DNA from: Caenispirillum bisanense
GTDB taxonomy: Bacteria; Pseudomonadota; Alphaproteobacteria; Rhodospirillales; Rhodospirillaceae
Length of the DNA: 64,000 nt
Direction: 5' to 3'
NCBI RefSeq assembly: GCF_900230255.1
Contig: NZ_OCNJ01000004.1
Coordinates: 248,001-312,000 of the forward strand
The notes beneath the pieces were generated by a model that worked only from the letters and a program-made list of their open reading frames with translations, made no database searches and was not told where the DNA came from. This document shows, piece after piece, positions 1 to 8,923 of this stretch. Numbering within the stretch: position 1 is the first letter of the stretch; each line of letters opens with the position of its first letter. The translations under genes and the position numbers were made by a program.

Positions 1-552
1 TCGGGCCAGATCCAGGGCTTCTTCGACATCCCGCTCGACAACCTCTACTCGGCCCCGGTGTTCGTGCAGGACATCAAGGACCGCTACCAGGGCGCCAACC
101 TGATGGTCGTGTCGCCGGACGTCGGTGGCGTGGTGCGTGCCCGCGGCATCGCCAAGCGCATCGAGGCCGACCTCGCCATCATCGACAAGCGCCGCGAGCG
201 CGCCGGCGTCTCCGAAGTGATGAACATCATCGGTGACGTGAAGGGCCGCGACTGCATCCTGGTGGACGACATCGTCGACTCCGCCGGCACCCTGTGCAAC
301 GCCGCCGTCGCCCTGATGAACGCCGGCGCCACCAGCGTCTCGGCCTACGTCACCCACGGCGTGCTGTCGGGCGGCGCGGTGGCCCGCGTCACCTCCTCGC
401 CGCTGAAGGAGCTGGTCATCACCGACTCCATCCAGGCGACCGAGGCCGTGCGCCTGGCCGACAACATCCGCCAGATCACCATCGCCCCGCTGCTGGCCGA
501 AGCCATCGACCGCATCAGCGACGAGCGCTCGGTCTCCAGCCTGTTCGACTGA
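1..552 (+). CDS. prs: Ribose-phosphate pyrophosphokinase, 3' part only
   Basis: This enzyme makes PRPP from ribose 5-phosphate and ATP, feeding purine, pyrimidine, histidine and NAD synthesis. The reading frame is open from base 1 and starts inside the protein, so the N-terminal portion lies outside the window. The visible part holds the PRPP-binding loop [10 protein letters not shown] (about bases 262-291) and the family C-terminus. The frame before base 58 reads on in Prs-like sequence ([14 protein letters not shown]), so no internal start is assumed. The order prs-rplY-pth-ychF is common in alphaproteobacteria; here a toxin-antitoxin pair sits between prs and rplY. Confidence 0.95.
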   Translation, partial: SGQIQGFFDIPLDNLYSAPVFVQDIKDRYQGANLMVVSPDVGGVVRARGIAKRIEADLAIIDKRRERAGVSEVMNIIGDVKGRDCILVDDIVDSAGTLCNAAVALMNAGATSVSAYVTHGVLSGGAVARVTSSPLKELVITDSIQATEAVRLADNIRQITIAPLLAEAIDRISDERSVSSLFD

Positions 553-590
553 GGCCGGCGGCCCCGCGCCGTTTGACGCCACAGCCTGCG

Positions 591-630
591 ACGCCCCATA
601 TTGTCCGATGGACGGTATGGGGCGTTTGTC
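591..630 (+). promoter_or_regulatory. Long inverted repeat covering the antitoxin ribosome-binding region
   Basis: ACGCCCCATA (591-600) pairs with TATGGGGCGT (616-625), and inside it GTCC (603-606) pairs with GGAC (610-613) around a GAT loop. The only Shine-Dalgarno-like stretch for the ATG at 631, GGGG at 619-622, lies in the 3' arm. The repeat may be the operator by which the antitoxin-toxin complex represses its own promoter, a structure hiding the ribosome-binding site, or the terminator of prs; no strong T-run follows, which argues against the last. Confidence 0.55.
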
Positions 631-882
631 ATGGGCAAGATCACGGTTCAGATGAAGGACCCGAAACTGGCGGAGGTGCTCGCCTCCACCCGCGCCGGTG
701 ACGAAGTGGAGCTGAAGGACGGCGACGCCGTCGTCGGCAGCTTCGTGCGGCGGGAGGGGGAGCCGCGGCCGCGCGGCGTGCGGCGGTTCGGGGCGCTGAA
801 GGGGAAGATCCACCTGGACGAGAGTTTCTTCGATCCGCTGCCGGAGGAGGAACTGCGCGCCTGGGAAGGCCGCGACGATTGA
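631..882 (+). CDS. Phd/YefM-type antitoxin of a type II toxin-antitoxin pair
   Basis: This 83-residue protein is the expected DNA-binding antitoxin that neutralises the PIN toxin encoded next. The N-terminal part (KLAEVLASTRAGDEVELKDG) resembles the prevent-host-death fold, followed by the GALKGKI and DPLPEEEL patterns typical of antitoxins paired with PIN toxins in alphaproteobacteria. I chose ATG 631 over the in-frame TTG at 601, which lies inside the inverted repeat and would add ten residues unlike the family. The stop overlaps the toxin's TTG start by four bases (TTGA), giving translational coupling. Family recall only; I could not search. Confidence 0.82.
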   Translation: MGKITVQMKDPKLAEVLASTRAGDEVELKDGDAVVGSFVRREGEPRPRGVRRFGALKGKIHLDESFFDPLPEEELRAWEGRDD

Positions 883-1274
883 AACTCCTCCTCGACACCC
901 ATGCCTTGATCTGGTGGCTCGCGGCGGACCGTCAGCTGAGCCCGGCGGTAGTCCGCCTTCTCGACGACCCCGACAACGTCATCTACGTGAGCGCGGCTTC
1001 CGTTTGGGAAATCGCCACCAAGATCCGGATCGGCAAGTTGCCGGGGCTCGAAGCGCTGACGAGCGAACGTGACGGCATCCTGCGCATCATAGACCAGGAA
1101 GGCTTCGACCCTCTCGCCATCACGGTGGAGCACGCTGAAGTCGCAGGATCCCTGCGCGGCGCGCACCGGGACCCCTTCGATCGGATGCTGATGGGCCAGT
1201 CCCTGATCGAGAACATTCCGCTGGCGTCCAACGAAGAGATCTTCGATGCCTTCGGCGTGAAGAGGATCTGGTAA
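879..1274 (+). CDS. vapC: VapC-type PIN-domain ribonuclease toxin
   Basis: This 131-residue PIN domain is a Mg-dependent endoribonuclease, presumed to be held inactive by the upstream antitoxin. The acidic cluster is visible: D6 in KLLLDTHAL, E44 in SAASVWEIATK, and D98 and D101 in HRDPFDRML. Length and the C-terminal IPLASNEEIFDAFGVKRIW match chromosomal PIN toxins. The start is TTG at 879, overlapping the antitoxin stop, so toxin translation probably depends on antitoxin translation. All catalytic residues are intact, so the toxin looks functional. The RNA target cannot be read from sequence. Confidence 0.88.
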   Translation: MKLLLDTHALIWWLAADRQLSPAVVRLLDDPDNVIYVSAASVWEIATKIRIGKLPGLEALTSERDGILRIIDQEGFDPLAITVEHAEVAGSLRGAHRDPFDRMLMGQSLIENIPLASNEEIFDAFGVKRIW

Positions 1275-1317
1275 AGGGCTTACGAGCCCGTTGCCGACCG
1301 CCCCGCCCCATTCCCGG

Positions 1318-1345
1318 TTGCCATCCCCCGTCATCCGGTATAAAT
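1318..1345 (+). promoter_or_regulatory. Probable sigma-70 promoter of rplY-pth-ychF
   Basis: TTGCCA at 1318-1323 and an AT-rich TATAAAT at 1339-1345 give a housekeeping-type promoter; spacing is 15-17 depending on which hexamer is used as -10. It sits between the toxin stop and rplY and predicts a leader of roughly 90 nt. Confidence 0.5.
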
Positions 1346-1356
1346 AGCCCCCTTCG

Positions 1357-1385
1357 AACGCCCCCGCCCATCAGCGCGGGGCGTT
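1357..1385 (+). other. Stem-loop in the rplY leader
   Basis: AACGCCCC (1357-1364) and GGGGCGTT (1378-1385) form a perfect 8-bp stem with a 13-nt loop. No T-run follows, so it is not an ordinary intrinsic terminator. It lies in the predicted 5' leader and could affect rplY expression or RNA stability. Confidence 0.4.
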
Positions 1386-1444
1386 GCGTCTTGGGCACCC
1401 CTGGAGGCCCGGGACGTGTAAGGCCTGCATTTAGGAGCAAGACA

Positions 1445-2059
1445 ATGGCCAATGAAAACACCCTGAACGTCGTGCGACGTGACCGGGCAGGTAAGGGGGC
1501 AGCCCGTGCGACCCGTCGGCAGGGCCTCGTGCCCGGCGTGGTCTACGGCAACAAGCAGTCCCCCGATCTGGTCGCGATCGACCCGCGCCCGCTGATGGCC
1601 GCCATGCACAAGGCCGGCTTCGCCACCCGCGTGTTCGACCTGACCATCGAAGGCGACTCCGCCGCGCAGTCCGTGATGGTGCACGACGTGCAGTTCCATC
1701 CCGTGACCGACGCGCCGATCGCCGTCGACTTCATGCGCGTGTCCGCCGAGACCGAAGTGGTCGTCGAGGTGCCGGTGCACTTCGTCAACCAGGAGCGTTG
1801 CCCGGGCCTGAAGCGCGGCGGCGTGCTGAACATCGTGCGTCACGAGATCGAGGTGAAGGCCAAGGCGAACGCCCTGCCCGAGTCCATCGACGTGGACCTC
1901 GCCGGTGTCGACATCAACGAGTCGATCCACATCAGCGCCGTCACCCTGCCGGCCGGTGTGGCCCCGACCATCACCGACCGCGACTTCACCATCGCCACCA
2001 TCGCGGCGCCGTCGGGCCTGAAGTCCGAAGCCGCGGCCGAGGGCGAGACCGCCGAGTAA
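1445..2059 (+). CDS. rplY: 50S ribosomal protein L25 (long CTC/TL5 form)
   Basis: L25 binds 5S rRNA on the large subunit. The 204-residue product has the N-terminal 5S-binding domain (RRDRAGKGAARATRRQGLVPGVVYG) and the additional C-terminal beta domain of the long form, ending in an acidic, Ala/Glu-rich tail. The start is ATG 1445, preceded by the Shine-Dalgarno AGGAG at 1433-1437; an upstream in-frame start would cover the leader hairpin. The next gene, pth, follows after 21 bases, so the two are probably co-transcribed. This adjacency of L25 and peptidyl-tRNA hydrolase is widespread in bacteria. Confidence 0.96.
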   Translation: MANENTLNVVRRDRAGKGAARATRRQGLVPGVVYGNKQSPDLVAIDPRPLMAAMHKAGFATRVFDLTIEGDSAAQSVMVHDVQFHPVTDAPIAVDFMRVSAETEVVVEVPVHFVNQERCPGLKRGGVLNIVRHEIEVKAKANALPESIDVDLAGVDINESIHISAVTLPAGVAPTITDRDFTIATIAAPSGLKSEAAAEGETAE

Positions 2060-2080
2060 CTCCGGCAGAAGGAGCGACCG

Positions 2081-2818
2081 ATGCGATTGGTGGTCGGACT
2101 CGGCAATCCCGGTGCGGGATACGCCAGAAACCGCCACAACATCGGCTTCATGGCGGCGGACGAGATCGTCCGCCGCCACGCTTTTTCGGCCTGGCGCAAC
2201 AAGTTCCAGGCCGAACTCGCCGACGGCACGCTGTCGGGCGAGAAGGTGATCGTGCTGAAGCCGCTGACCTACATGAACCTGTCCGGCCAGGCGGTCGGCG
2301 AGGCGCTGCGCTTCTACAAGATCCTGCCCAAGGACGTGATCGTCATCTATGACGAGATCGAGCTGCCGCCGGGCAAGATCCGCGTCAAGCAGGGCGGCGG
2401 CCATGCCGGCCACAACGGCCTGCGCTCGCTCGACCAGCACATCGGCAAGGATTATTGGCGCGTGCGCTTAGGGGTAGGCCGCCCGCCGCAGAAGGAGCAG
2501 GTGGCCAACTACGTCCTGCACGATTTCGCCAAGGCCGACGAGGCGTGGCTGACGCCGCTGCTCGACTCGGTGGCGACCCACCTGCCGGTGCTCGTGAAGG
2601 GCAACGAAGGCGGGTTCATGAACAAGGTCACGCTGGACATCGCCCCGCCCAAACCCGCCAAGCCGCCCAAGGCCGACCCGGCCGGTGCGGCCTCGCCCGC
2701 ATCGGCGGCGGCGGATGTGGCGGCGGACAAACCCGACGCGGGCAAGAACGCCCTGCAGATCGCGCTCGAGAAGGCCAAGGCGAAGGTCTCGGGCAGCAAC
2801 GGAACGGAGTCGTCGTAG
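2081..2818 (+). CDS. pth: Peptidyl-tRNA hydrolase with a C-terminal extension
   Basis: Pth releases peptides from prematurely dissociated peptidyl-tRNA so that tRNA can be recycled. The start [20 protein letters not shown] contains the substrate Asn9 and catalytic His19, and the conserved Asp lies in [13 protein letters not shown]. The GQAVGEAL and [11 protein letters not shown] motifs are also present. At 245 residues it is about 50 longer than the common form; the extra C-terminus (from about residue 190) is rich in Ala, Pro and Lys and looks disordered. A GGAG Shine-Dalgarno precedes ATG 2081. The stop lies two bases before the ychF start. Confidence 0.96.
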   Translation: MRLVVGLGNPGAGYARNRHNIGFMAADEIVRRHAFSAWRNKFQAELADGTLSGEKVIVLKPLTYMNLSGQAVGEALRFYKILPKDVIVIYDEIELPPGKIRVKQGGGHAGHNGLRSLDQHIGKDYWRVRLGVGRPPQKEQVANYVLHDFAKADEAWLTPLLDSVATHLPVLVKGNEGGFMNKVTLDIAPPKPAKPPKADPAGAASPASAAADVAADKPDAGKNALQIALEKAKAKVSGSNGTESS

Positions 2819-2820
2819 AG

Positions 2821-3924
2821 ATGGGTTTCAACTGTGGCATCGTCGGCCTGCCCAACGTCGGCAAGTCGACCCTGTTCAACGCGCTGACGTCCACCGCGGC
2901 GGCGCAGGCGGCGAACTTCCCCTTCTGCACCATCGAGCCCAACGTCGGCCGCGTCGCCGTGCCCGACGACCGCCTGGAGCAGCTGGCGGCCATCGCCGGC
3001 TCCAAGCAGATCATCCCGACCCAGCTCGAGTTCGTCGACATCGCCGGGCTGGTGCGTGGCGCGTCGCGCGGTGAGGGCCTCGGCAACCAGTTCCTCGCCA
3101 ACATCCGCGAGACCGACGCCATCGTCCAGGTGCTGCGCTGCTTCGAGGACGAGAACATCACCCACGTCGAAGGCTCGGTCGATCCCATCCGCGACGCCGA
3201 GACCATCGAGACCGAGCTGATGCTCGCCGACCTGGAAAGCCTGGAACGGCGCATCGTGCCGCTGCAGAAGAAGGCCAAGTCGGGTGAGAAGGAAGCCAAG
3301 GAGTGGGTGGCGGTCATGGAGCCCGTGCTCGCCGCCCTGCGCGACGGCAAGCCGGCCCGCGTCGCCATGCCGACCACGCCCGACGACCTGAAGATCTTCC
3401 GCCAGCTGCAGCTGCTGACCGGCAAGCCGGTGCTCTACGTCTGCAACGTCGAGGAAAGCAGCGCCGCCACCGGCAACAGCCTGTCGGCCAAGGTGGCCGA
3501 GATGGCCGCCCGCCAGGGTGCCGCCAGCGTCGTCATCTCGGCGGCCATCGAGGCCGAGGTGGCGCAGCTCGAGGACGCCGAAGAGAAGCAGGCCTTCCTG
3601 GAAGACCTCGGCCTGTCGGAAACCGGCCTGTCGCGCGTCATCCGCGCCGGGTTCGAGCTGCTGCACCTCATCAGCTTCTTCACCGTCGGCCCCAAGGAAG
3701 CCCGCGCCTGGACCGTCCGCAAGGGCGCCAAGGCCCCGGAAGCCGCCGGCGAGATCCACACCGACTTCGAACGCGGCTTCATCCGCGCCGAAACCATCGC
3801 CTATGCCGACTACATCGCCTGCAAGGGCGAAGTGGGCGCCAAGGAAGCCGGCAAGATGCGCTCGGAAGGCAAGGAATACGTGGTGCACGACGGCGACGTC
3901 ATGCACTTCCTGTTCAACGTCTGA
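2821..3924 (+). CDS. ychF: YchF/Obg-family ATPase
   Basis: YchF (OLA1 homologue) is a ribosome-associated P-loop protein that prefers ATP over GTP and is linked to translation and stress responses. The 367-residue product starts MGFNCGIVGLPNVGKST, giving the G1 loop, then the DIAGLVRGASRGEGLGN switch region and a C-terminal TGS domain (EARAWTVRKG to HDGDVMHFLFNV). I chose ATG 2821 because it matches the family start exactly; the longer open frame upstream is pth read in another frame. It begins two bases after the pth stop, and a strong terminator follows. Confidence 0.97.
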   Translation: MGFNCGIVGLPNVGKSTLFNALTSTAAAQAANFPFCTIEPNVGRVAVPDDRLEQLAAIAGSKQIIPTQLEFVDIAGLVRGASRGEGLGNQFLANIRETDAIVQVLRCFEDENITHVEGSVDPIRDAETIETELMLADLESLERRIVPLQKKAKSGEKEAKEWVAVMEPVLAALRDGKPARVAMPTTPDDLKIFRQLQLLTGKPVLYVCNVEESSAATGNSLSAKVAEMAARQGAASVVISAAIEAEVAQLEDAEEKQAFLEDLGLSETGLSRVIRAGFELLHLISFFTVGPKEARAWTVRKGAKAPEAAGEIHTDFERGFIRAETIAYADYIACKGEVGAKEAGKMRSEGKEYVVHDGDVMHFLFNV

Positions 3925-3941
3925 TCCGGCGCGGCTCCAGG

Positions 3942-3972
3942 AACGGCGGCACCCGCGGGTGCCGCCGTTTTG
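3942..3972. terminator. Perfect-stem terminator between ychF and the hybrid kinase
   Basis: AACGGCGGCACCC (3942-3954) pairs perfectly with GGGTGCCGCCGTT (3957-3969) and is followed by TTT. It ends the rplY-pth-ychF unit. The plus-strand AA at its start gives a weak T-run on the other strand, so it may also stop the convergent kinase transcript. Confidence 0.85.
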
Positions 3973-3976
3973 CGTT

Positions 3977-6900
3977 TCAGGACACGCCGTCGGCCGCCGG
4001 TGCGGCGTCGAAGGCCGCGAGCGCCCTCAGCGTCTCGTCGTAGGTCCGGCGCAGGGCGGGCATGGTCTGAGCCACCGCGTCCAGGTCGCCCGCCAGGGCA
4101 TCGCCCTCCACCTCCTGGTAAAGGCGGTGCAGCGGCGTCAGGCCGAGCACGCCGGCCGCGCCCTTCAGGGCATGGGCCTCGTCGACGACCGTCGCGGCGT
4201 CACCGCCCGTGATGGCGGCGTCCAGCGTCTCCATGCGCGGCGGCGTGGTGGTGCGGAACAGCTCCACGAGGCCGCGCACGGCCTCCGGCCCGAGGTCGTC
4301 CCACTGCCGCACGATGAGCGAGTCGGACGGGACCAGACGCGGGTCCAGCGGCGGCAATGCCGGCCGGTCGGCCGCCGGAGCCGGAGCCGGGACGGGCGGA
4401 GCCGGCGCCCGCGGCGGGGCGGCGCGCGGCGGCGGCGCCGGTTCCCGCGGCAACGACGGCCCGGCGACGGCGTCCGCGGTCGCCCGCGGCGGCACGAGCG
4501 GCAGCGGACGCCCGAGCAGATCGGCCACCACCCGGTTCACCACATCGATGCGGAACGGCTTGGCGATGACCGTGTCGGCGCCGGCCTCGCGGGCGGCGGT
4601 GCGGCCTTCCTCGGTGATGTCGGCGGTGAGCACGACGATGGGCACGGTGGCGCGGGCGGTGTCCGGCAGGGCGCGGATGCGCCGGATCGCCTCGGCGCCG
4701 TCGATGCCCGGCATGTGCAGGTCCATGAGCACCAGGTCGAAGACGCCCTCGGCGGCGGCGGCGACGCCGTCCAGCCCGTCGGCGGCGGCCTTGACCCGAT
4801 GGCCGGCCCGCCGCAGCAGTTCCACCGCCAGCATGCGGTTGACCTTGTCGTCCTCCACCAGCAGCACCCGCAGCCCGCCCGGCGGCGCCTCCGCCGCCAC
4901 GCCCCCGTTCGCATCGGCCGGCGCCTCGCCCTCGCCCAGGTCGAGCGTCACCCAGAAGGTGCTGCCCCGCCCCGGCATGGTGTCGAAGCCGATGCGCCCG
5001 CCCATGGCCGTCACCAGCCCCTTGCACAGGGCGAGGCCGAGGCCGGCGCCGCCGTGCTGGCGGGCGGCCGAGGCATCGGCCACGGCGAACCGTTCGAACA
5101 GCCGGTCGCGCTGGTCCTCGGGGATGCCGGGGCCGCTGTCGTCGACGGCGATCTGCACCCGCAGGCCGCCGGCCGGGGCAGCGCCGAGGGGGCGCATGCG
5201 CAGGCGCACGCCGCCGCGCTCGGTGACCTTCAGGGCATTGGACACCAGGTGGAACAGCAGCTGGTTGATGCGCCCCTCGTCGCCGCGCAGCAGCGGCGGG
5301 ATGCCGTCGGCCACCTCCACCGACAGCTCCAGGCGCTTGGACAGCGCCCACGGCCGCATGAGCGTGGCGATGCGATCGAGCAGGTCGCGCGGCGCGAAGT
5401 CGGCCTCCGCCAGCGCCAGGGTGCCGGCCTCGATGCGGCCGACGTCGAGAATGTCGCCCATGAGCCGCAGCAGGGTGTCGCCGGCCCGCTGGATGGTGTC
5501 GACGTAGGACGCCTGGGTCTTGGTGAGGCGGGTGCCGGCCAGCAACTGCACCATGCCGAGGATGCCGCTCATGGGCGTGCGGATCTCGTGGCTCATGACG
5601 GCCATGAACTCGGACTTGGCGCGCGCGAGGGTCTCGGCGTCGACCTTGGCGCGGGCGAGGATCTCCTCGGCGCGGCGGCGGTCGGTGATCTCGATGCCGA
5701 CCGACACGGCGGCGTCCTCGCCCTCGTATTCCAGGGCGACGGCGGAGGCCACGCCCCAGCGGGCGCCGTCGGGACCGTCGGGCAGGCGGAACTCCATGTC
5801 GCGCAGGCAGCGGTCGCGGCGCAGCGCCCCCATGACGCGGTCGAACTCCTGCCGGTCGACGAAGAAGCCGACCGCGCCCAGGCCGACCGCATCCGCCGGC
5901 GACACGCCGAGATAGACGGCGGCGAGGTCGTTGCAGAACAGGATGCGGCCGTCGCTCAGGCGCACCACCGACAGCGGCAGCGGCAGGCGGGCGAGCAGGC
6001 TGCGCAGACGGTCCTCGCTGTCGCGCAGGGCGGCGGCGGCCTGCTTGCGGGCGTCGATGTCGACGAAGCCACCCAGGAAGGCCGGCCGTCCCTGATACGA
6101 AATGAGCGTGCCGGAGGTTTCCAGCCAGAGCGTGCGGCCCTTGCGGGTGCGCAGGCGCAGCTCCCACCCGGCGACGCCGCCCTCGCGCGCGATGGTCGCC
6201 ATCAGGCGGTCGCGGTCGGCGGGGTCGTCGTAGAAGTCGGTGCTGCGCAGGCCGCCCAGTTCCTCCTCGCCGACCTCGAAGAGTTGGCGGGCGCCCCGAT
6301 TGGCGGCCAGCGGCCGGCCGCTCGCCTGATCCACCAGCACCAGCGGGACGGGCGCGCTGTCGAACACCCGCCGCAGGGTTTCCTCGCTGTCGCGCAGGGC
6401 GGCCTCGGCGGCGACGCGGTCGGTGACGTCCTGGTCGATGCCGAACAGGCGCACCACGCGGCCGTCGGGTCCGAACTCGCGGTAGCCCTTGGAGAAGATG
6501 TGCCGTACCTCGCCGTCGAGCCGCACGATGCGGAACATCCGCTCCTTCTCCCGCCAGGTCTGGTCCTCTGCGTCGGCCAGGATGAGCGGCAGGTCGTCGG
6601 GATGGACGCGCGCCAGGAAGGCATCGAAGCTGCGGATGGGGTTGGCCGGATCGCCCTCCAGCCCGAAGATGCGCTCCAGCTCGCGCGACCACAGGGCTTC
6701 GTCGGCGCCCGGATAGAAGTCGTAGCAGCCGATGCGCGCCAGCGTCTCGATCTCGCGCAGGAGGCGGGTGTTGTTCTCCAGCTCGCGCAGCTTGCGGCGC
6801 AGGGCGGCGTCGGCGAGGTGGCGCTGGCTGGCGTCGCGGAAGGCGAGGATGGTGATGCCGTCGTGCAGGGTGCGGGCCGTCACCTCCAGGGGGACGTCGC

Positions 6901-7312
6901 TGCCGTCGAGGGCACGGCCGGTGCACTCGCGCACGCCGTTGCGCTCGGTGCCGAGCGTGGCCAGCGTCGCCGCCTCGCCGGCGCCCGGGACGATGTCTTC
7001 CAGCAGGCGGCCGGTCAGCGGCGGTTCCTCGCCGAACAGGTCGCGCGCCGCCCGATTGGCGGCGACCACGACGCGCGCCGGCGTCACCGCGACCACGGCG
7101 TCGGCGGTGCCGTCGAGCAGGCGTGTCTGCACCCGCATGCGGCGCTTGCAGCGCACCGCCTCCACCGCCAGCCAGCCGGCCGCCGCCAACGCCACGGCGC
7201 CCCCTGCCGGACCGGCGGCGGCGCCGGTGAGCGGCGCGCTGGCCGCAGCCAGAATGCCGCCCACGGCGGTCGCGGCGGCGGCGAGAAGGATGGCGTCGGA
7301 GCGGCGCGTCAT
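3977..7312 (-). CDS. Membrane hybrid sensor histidine kinase with PAS repeats, receiver and Hpt
   Basis: This is an all-in-one phosphorelay protein of 1111 residues. In order: two membrane segments (about 8-50), four PAS-like sensor modules (about 60-555), a HisKA domain with MSHEIRTPMSG (His575), an HATPase_c domain with DDSGPGIPED and GGAGLGL, a receiver with acceptor Asp864 in VLMDLHMPG, a Pro/Ala-rich linker and a C-terminal Hpt domain with His1047 in EAHALKGAAG. All four phosphotransfer residues are present. I prefer ATG 7312; an in-frame GTG at 7369 would add 19 residues before the first membrane helix. The CHASE/degenerate-GGDEF gene lies directly upstream on the same strand, so the two may share a signal or transcript. 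The target response regulator is not identifiable. Confidence 0.9.
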   Translation of the reverse strand: MTRRSDAILLAAAATAVGGILAAASAPLTGAAAGPAGGAVALAAAGWLAVEAVRCKRRMRVQTRLLDGTADAVVAVTPARVVVAANRAARDLFGEEPPLTGRLLEDIVPGAGEAATLATLGTERNGVRECTGRALDGSDVPLEVTARTLHDGITILAFRDASQRHLADAALRRKLRELENNTRLLREIETLARIGCYDFYPGADEALWSRELERIFGLEGDPANPIRSFDAFLARVHPDDLPLILADAEDQTWREKERMFRIVRLDGEVRHIFSKGYREFGPDGRVVRLFGIDQDVTDRVAAEAALRDSEETLRRVFDSAPVPLVLVDQASGRPLAANRGARQLFEVGEEELGGLRSTDFYDDPADRDRLMATIAREGGVAGWELRLRTRKGRTLWLETSGTLISYQGRPAFLGGFVDIDARKQAAAALRDSEDRLRSLLARLPLPLSVVRLSDGRILFCNDLAAVYLGVSPADAVGLGAVGFFVDRQEFDRVMGALRRDRCLRDMEFRLPDGPDGARWGVASAVALEYEGEDAAVSVGIEITDRRRAEEILARAKVDAETLARAKSEFMAVMSHEIRTPMSGILGMVQLLAGTRLTKTQASYVDTIQRAGDTLLRLMGDILDVGRIEAGTLALAEADFAPRDLLDRIATLMRPWALSKRLELSVEVADGIPPLLRGDEGRINQLLFHLVSNALKVTERGGVRLRMRPLGAAPAGGLRVQIAVDDSGPGIPEDQRDRLFERFAVADASAARQHGGAGLGLALCKGLVTAMGGRIGFDTMPGRGSTFWVTLDLGEGEAPADANGGVAAEAPPGGLRVLLVEDDKVNRMLAVELLRRAGHRVKAAADGLDGVAAAAEGVFDLVLMDLHMPGIDGAEAIRRIRALPDTARATVPIVVLTADITEEGRTAAREAGADTVIAKPFRIDVVNRVVADLLGRPLPLVPPRATADAVAGPSLPREPAPPPRAAPPRAPAPPVPAPAPAADRPALPPLDPRLVPSDSLIVRQWDDLGPEAVRGLVELFRTTTPPRMETLDAAITGGDAATVVDEAHALKGAAGVLGLTPLHRLYQEVEGDALAGDLDAVAQTMPALRRTYDETLRALAAFDAAPAADGVS

Positions 7313-7387
7313 GGGCAGGGGCCTTCCGGCGAGGCGGCGACGGGGAGACGACGGAATGAACAGTAGCACGGCCGCGCCGCCCCCGCC

Positions 7388-8800
7388 TCAGGCGGCATCG
7401 CGCTCGACCCCGGTGACCGGCCGCTGCAGGCGGGCCAGGGCGCGCGCCAGCACCTCGTCGAACCCGCCGTCCTCCTGGCGCACGGCGGTGGCGGCGGTGG
7501 CGAAGCGCGGCCGCAGGGTGCGGTCGCGCCACGGCACGCCGACCAGATCGAAGTGCCGCACGATGCGGCGCGCCACGGCAGCGGCGGCGGCCTGCGGCGT
7601 TTCCGGCATGAGCACGGCGAACACCCGCTCGTCGACCCGGGCGAGGGTGTCGATGGCGCGCAGTTCCCGGCGCCCGAAGGCGGCGACGGCGCGCAGCACG
7701 GCGGCGGCGGCGCCGCGTTGGTCGCCCGGCGCCGCATCGTCGCCGCCGATGTCCTCCAGTCGCAAGGCGAGGACGCTGAACGGGTGGCCGAAGCGCCGCG
7801 CCCGCGCCAGTTCGGCGCCGCCGGCGGCGTCCAGGTGGCGGCGGTTGGGCACGCCGGTGGCGAGGTCGACGGTGGCGGTGCGGCGCAGCGCCTCGGCCAC
7901 CGCCCGCCGCTCGGCCGCCCGCGTCGCGCCGGTCCAGGCCAGCGCGCCGGCGGCGGCCACCAGGCAGACGGCGAGGCCGCGCACGGTCCACAGGGTTCCC
8001 TTGCGGCCGGTGCCCCAGCCGGCGGCCGGCACGGCGGCCATCTGCCAGCCGCCGCTGCCCGCCAGCGTGACGTCGAGCAGCACGGGCGCGGACTCGAACA
8101 GGCCGCCATCGCCGTAGAACACGTCGCCGGCGGCCCCGGTGGCGTCGCGGCCGCGCAAGGCCACGGCGAGCTCCGTCGCCGGATCGGCGAGGCCGGCCTC
8201 GTGGTAGATGCCGGCGGCGTCGAGCGGCAGGGTCACGAGGCCGACGAAGGCACCGCTGCGGGGCTCGCCGCCGGGCGGCGACAGGTGCACGGGCATGCGG
8301 CCGATGAAGGCCTCGCCGCCCTCCATCAGGTCCACCGGCCCGGCCACCACCACGTCGCGGGCGGCGATGGCGCGCAGGGCGGCCTCGCGCTGCTCGGGCC
8401 GCGCCGCCAGGTCGAGGCCGATGGCCGACTCGTTGCCCTCGCGCGGGTGGATGTAGGTGATGACGGTGCCGCGGGCGAAGGCCATGTTGCGGATGTGGCG
8501 CCCCTGGGTCACCAGGTCGCGGGCCAGCATGGCGAAGTCCTGCTCGCTCAGGCCCGGCCGGTTGGCGATGGTGGCCGCCATGCCGCGCAGCAGCAGGACG
8601 TTGCGGTTGACCGCCGTCTCCAGGCGGGCGCGCAGGCTGGAGGCGCGGTCTACGACGGCCGCCCGCTCCGCCGCCGTCAGCGATGCGGCGAGCATGCGCT
8701 CCACCCCGGCAAGGGCGAGCGCCGTCAGCACCGCCACCAGCAGCGCCGTCAGCAGCGGCCGCGACGGGCCGCGTCTCTCCCCCTGCTCCACCGCCGCCAT
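7388..8800 (-). CDS. CHASE-domain membrane sensor with a degenerate GGDEF domain
   Basis: The 470-residue protein has an N-terminal membrane helix (about 18-36), a periplasmic CHASE domain (about 55-270, with the TYIHPREGNESAIGLDL pattern), a second helix (about 280-302) and a C-terminal diguanylate-cyclase fold. The fold keeps the start of the domain (TGVPNRRHLDA, about 315-325), but the GGDEF signature is replaced by RVDER (about 386-394). It is therefore unlikely to make cyclic di-GMP and may instead sense or transmit a signal. It lies upstream of the hybrid kinase on the same strand with a 75-base gap. A possible promoter, TTGTCG-N17-TTAAAC, is visible in the 196-base upstream gap. Confidence 0.8.
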   Translation of the reverse strand: MAAVEQGERRGPSRPLLTALLVAVLTALALAGVERMLAASLTAAERAAVVDRASSLRARLETAVNRNVLLLRGMAATIANRPGLSEQDFAMLARDLVTQGRHIRNMAFARGTVITYIHPREGNESAIGLDLAARPEQREAALRAIAARDVVVAGPVDLMEGGEAFIGRMPVHLSPPGGEPRSGAFVGLVTLPLDAAGIYHEAGLADPATELAVALRGRDATGAAGDVFYGDGGLFESAPVLLDVTLAGSGGWQMAAVPAAGWGTGRKGTLWTVRGLAVCLVAAAGALAWTGATRAAERRAVAEALRRTATVDLATGVPNRRHLDAAGGAELARARRFGHPFSVLALRLEDIGGDDAAPGDQRGAAAAVLRAVAAFGRRELRAIDTLARVDERVFAVLMPETPQAAAAAVARRIVRHFDLVGVPWRDRTLRPRFATAATAVRQEDGGFDEVLARALARLQRPVTGVERDAA

Positions 8801-8923
8801 CTCACCGCCTTCGCCTGCCCATCGCGCGGAAGTTTAAGAGGTCGGCCGTCGACACGACAATCCCATAGAGGATTTACGACTTCCGTCGATCCGCGGGAGC
8901 CCGACCCCGCTGCCCGAAACGGA

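Noticed and set aside
3518-7366. A very long open frame on the plus strand opposite the hybrid kinase
   Set aside because: It is the complement of a clear kinase with all motifs; high GC makes long antisense frames common, and its translation is low-complexity without any domain.
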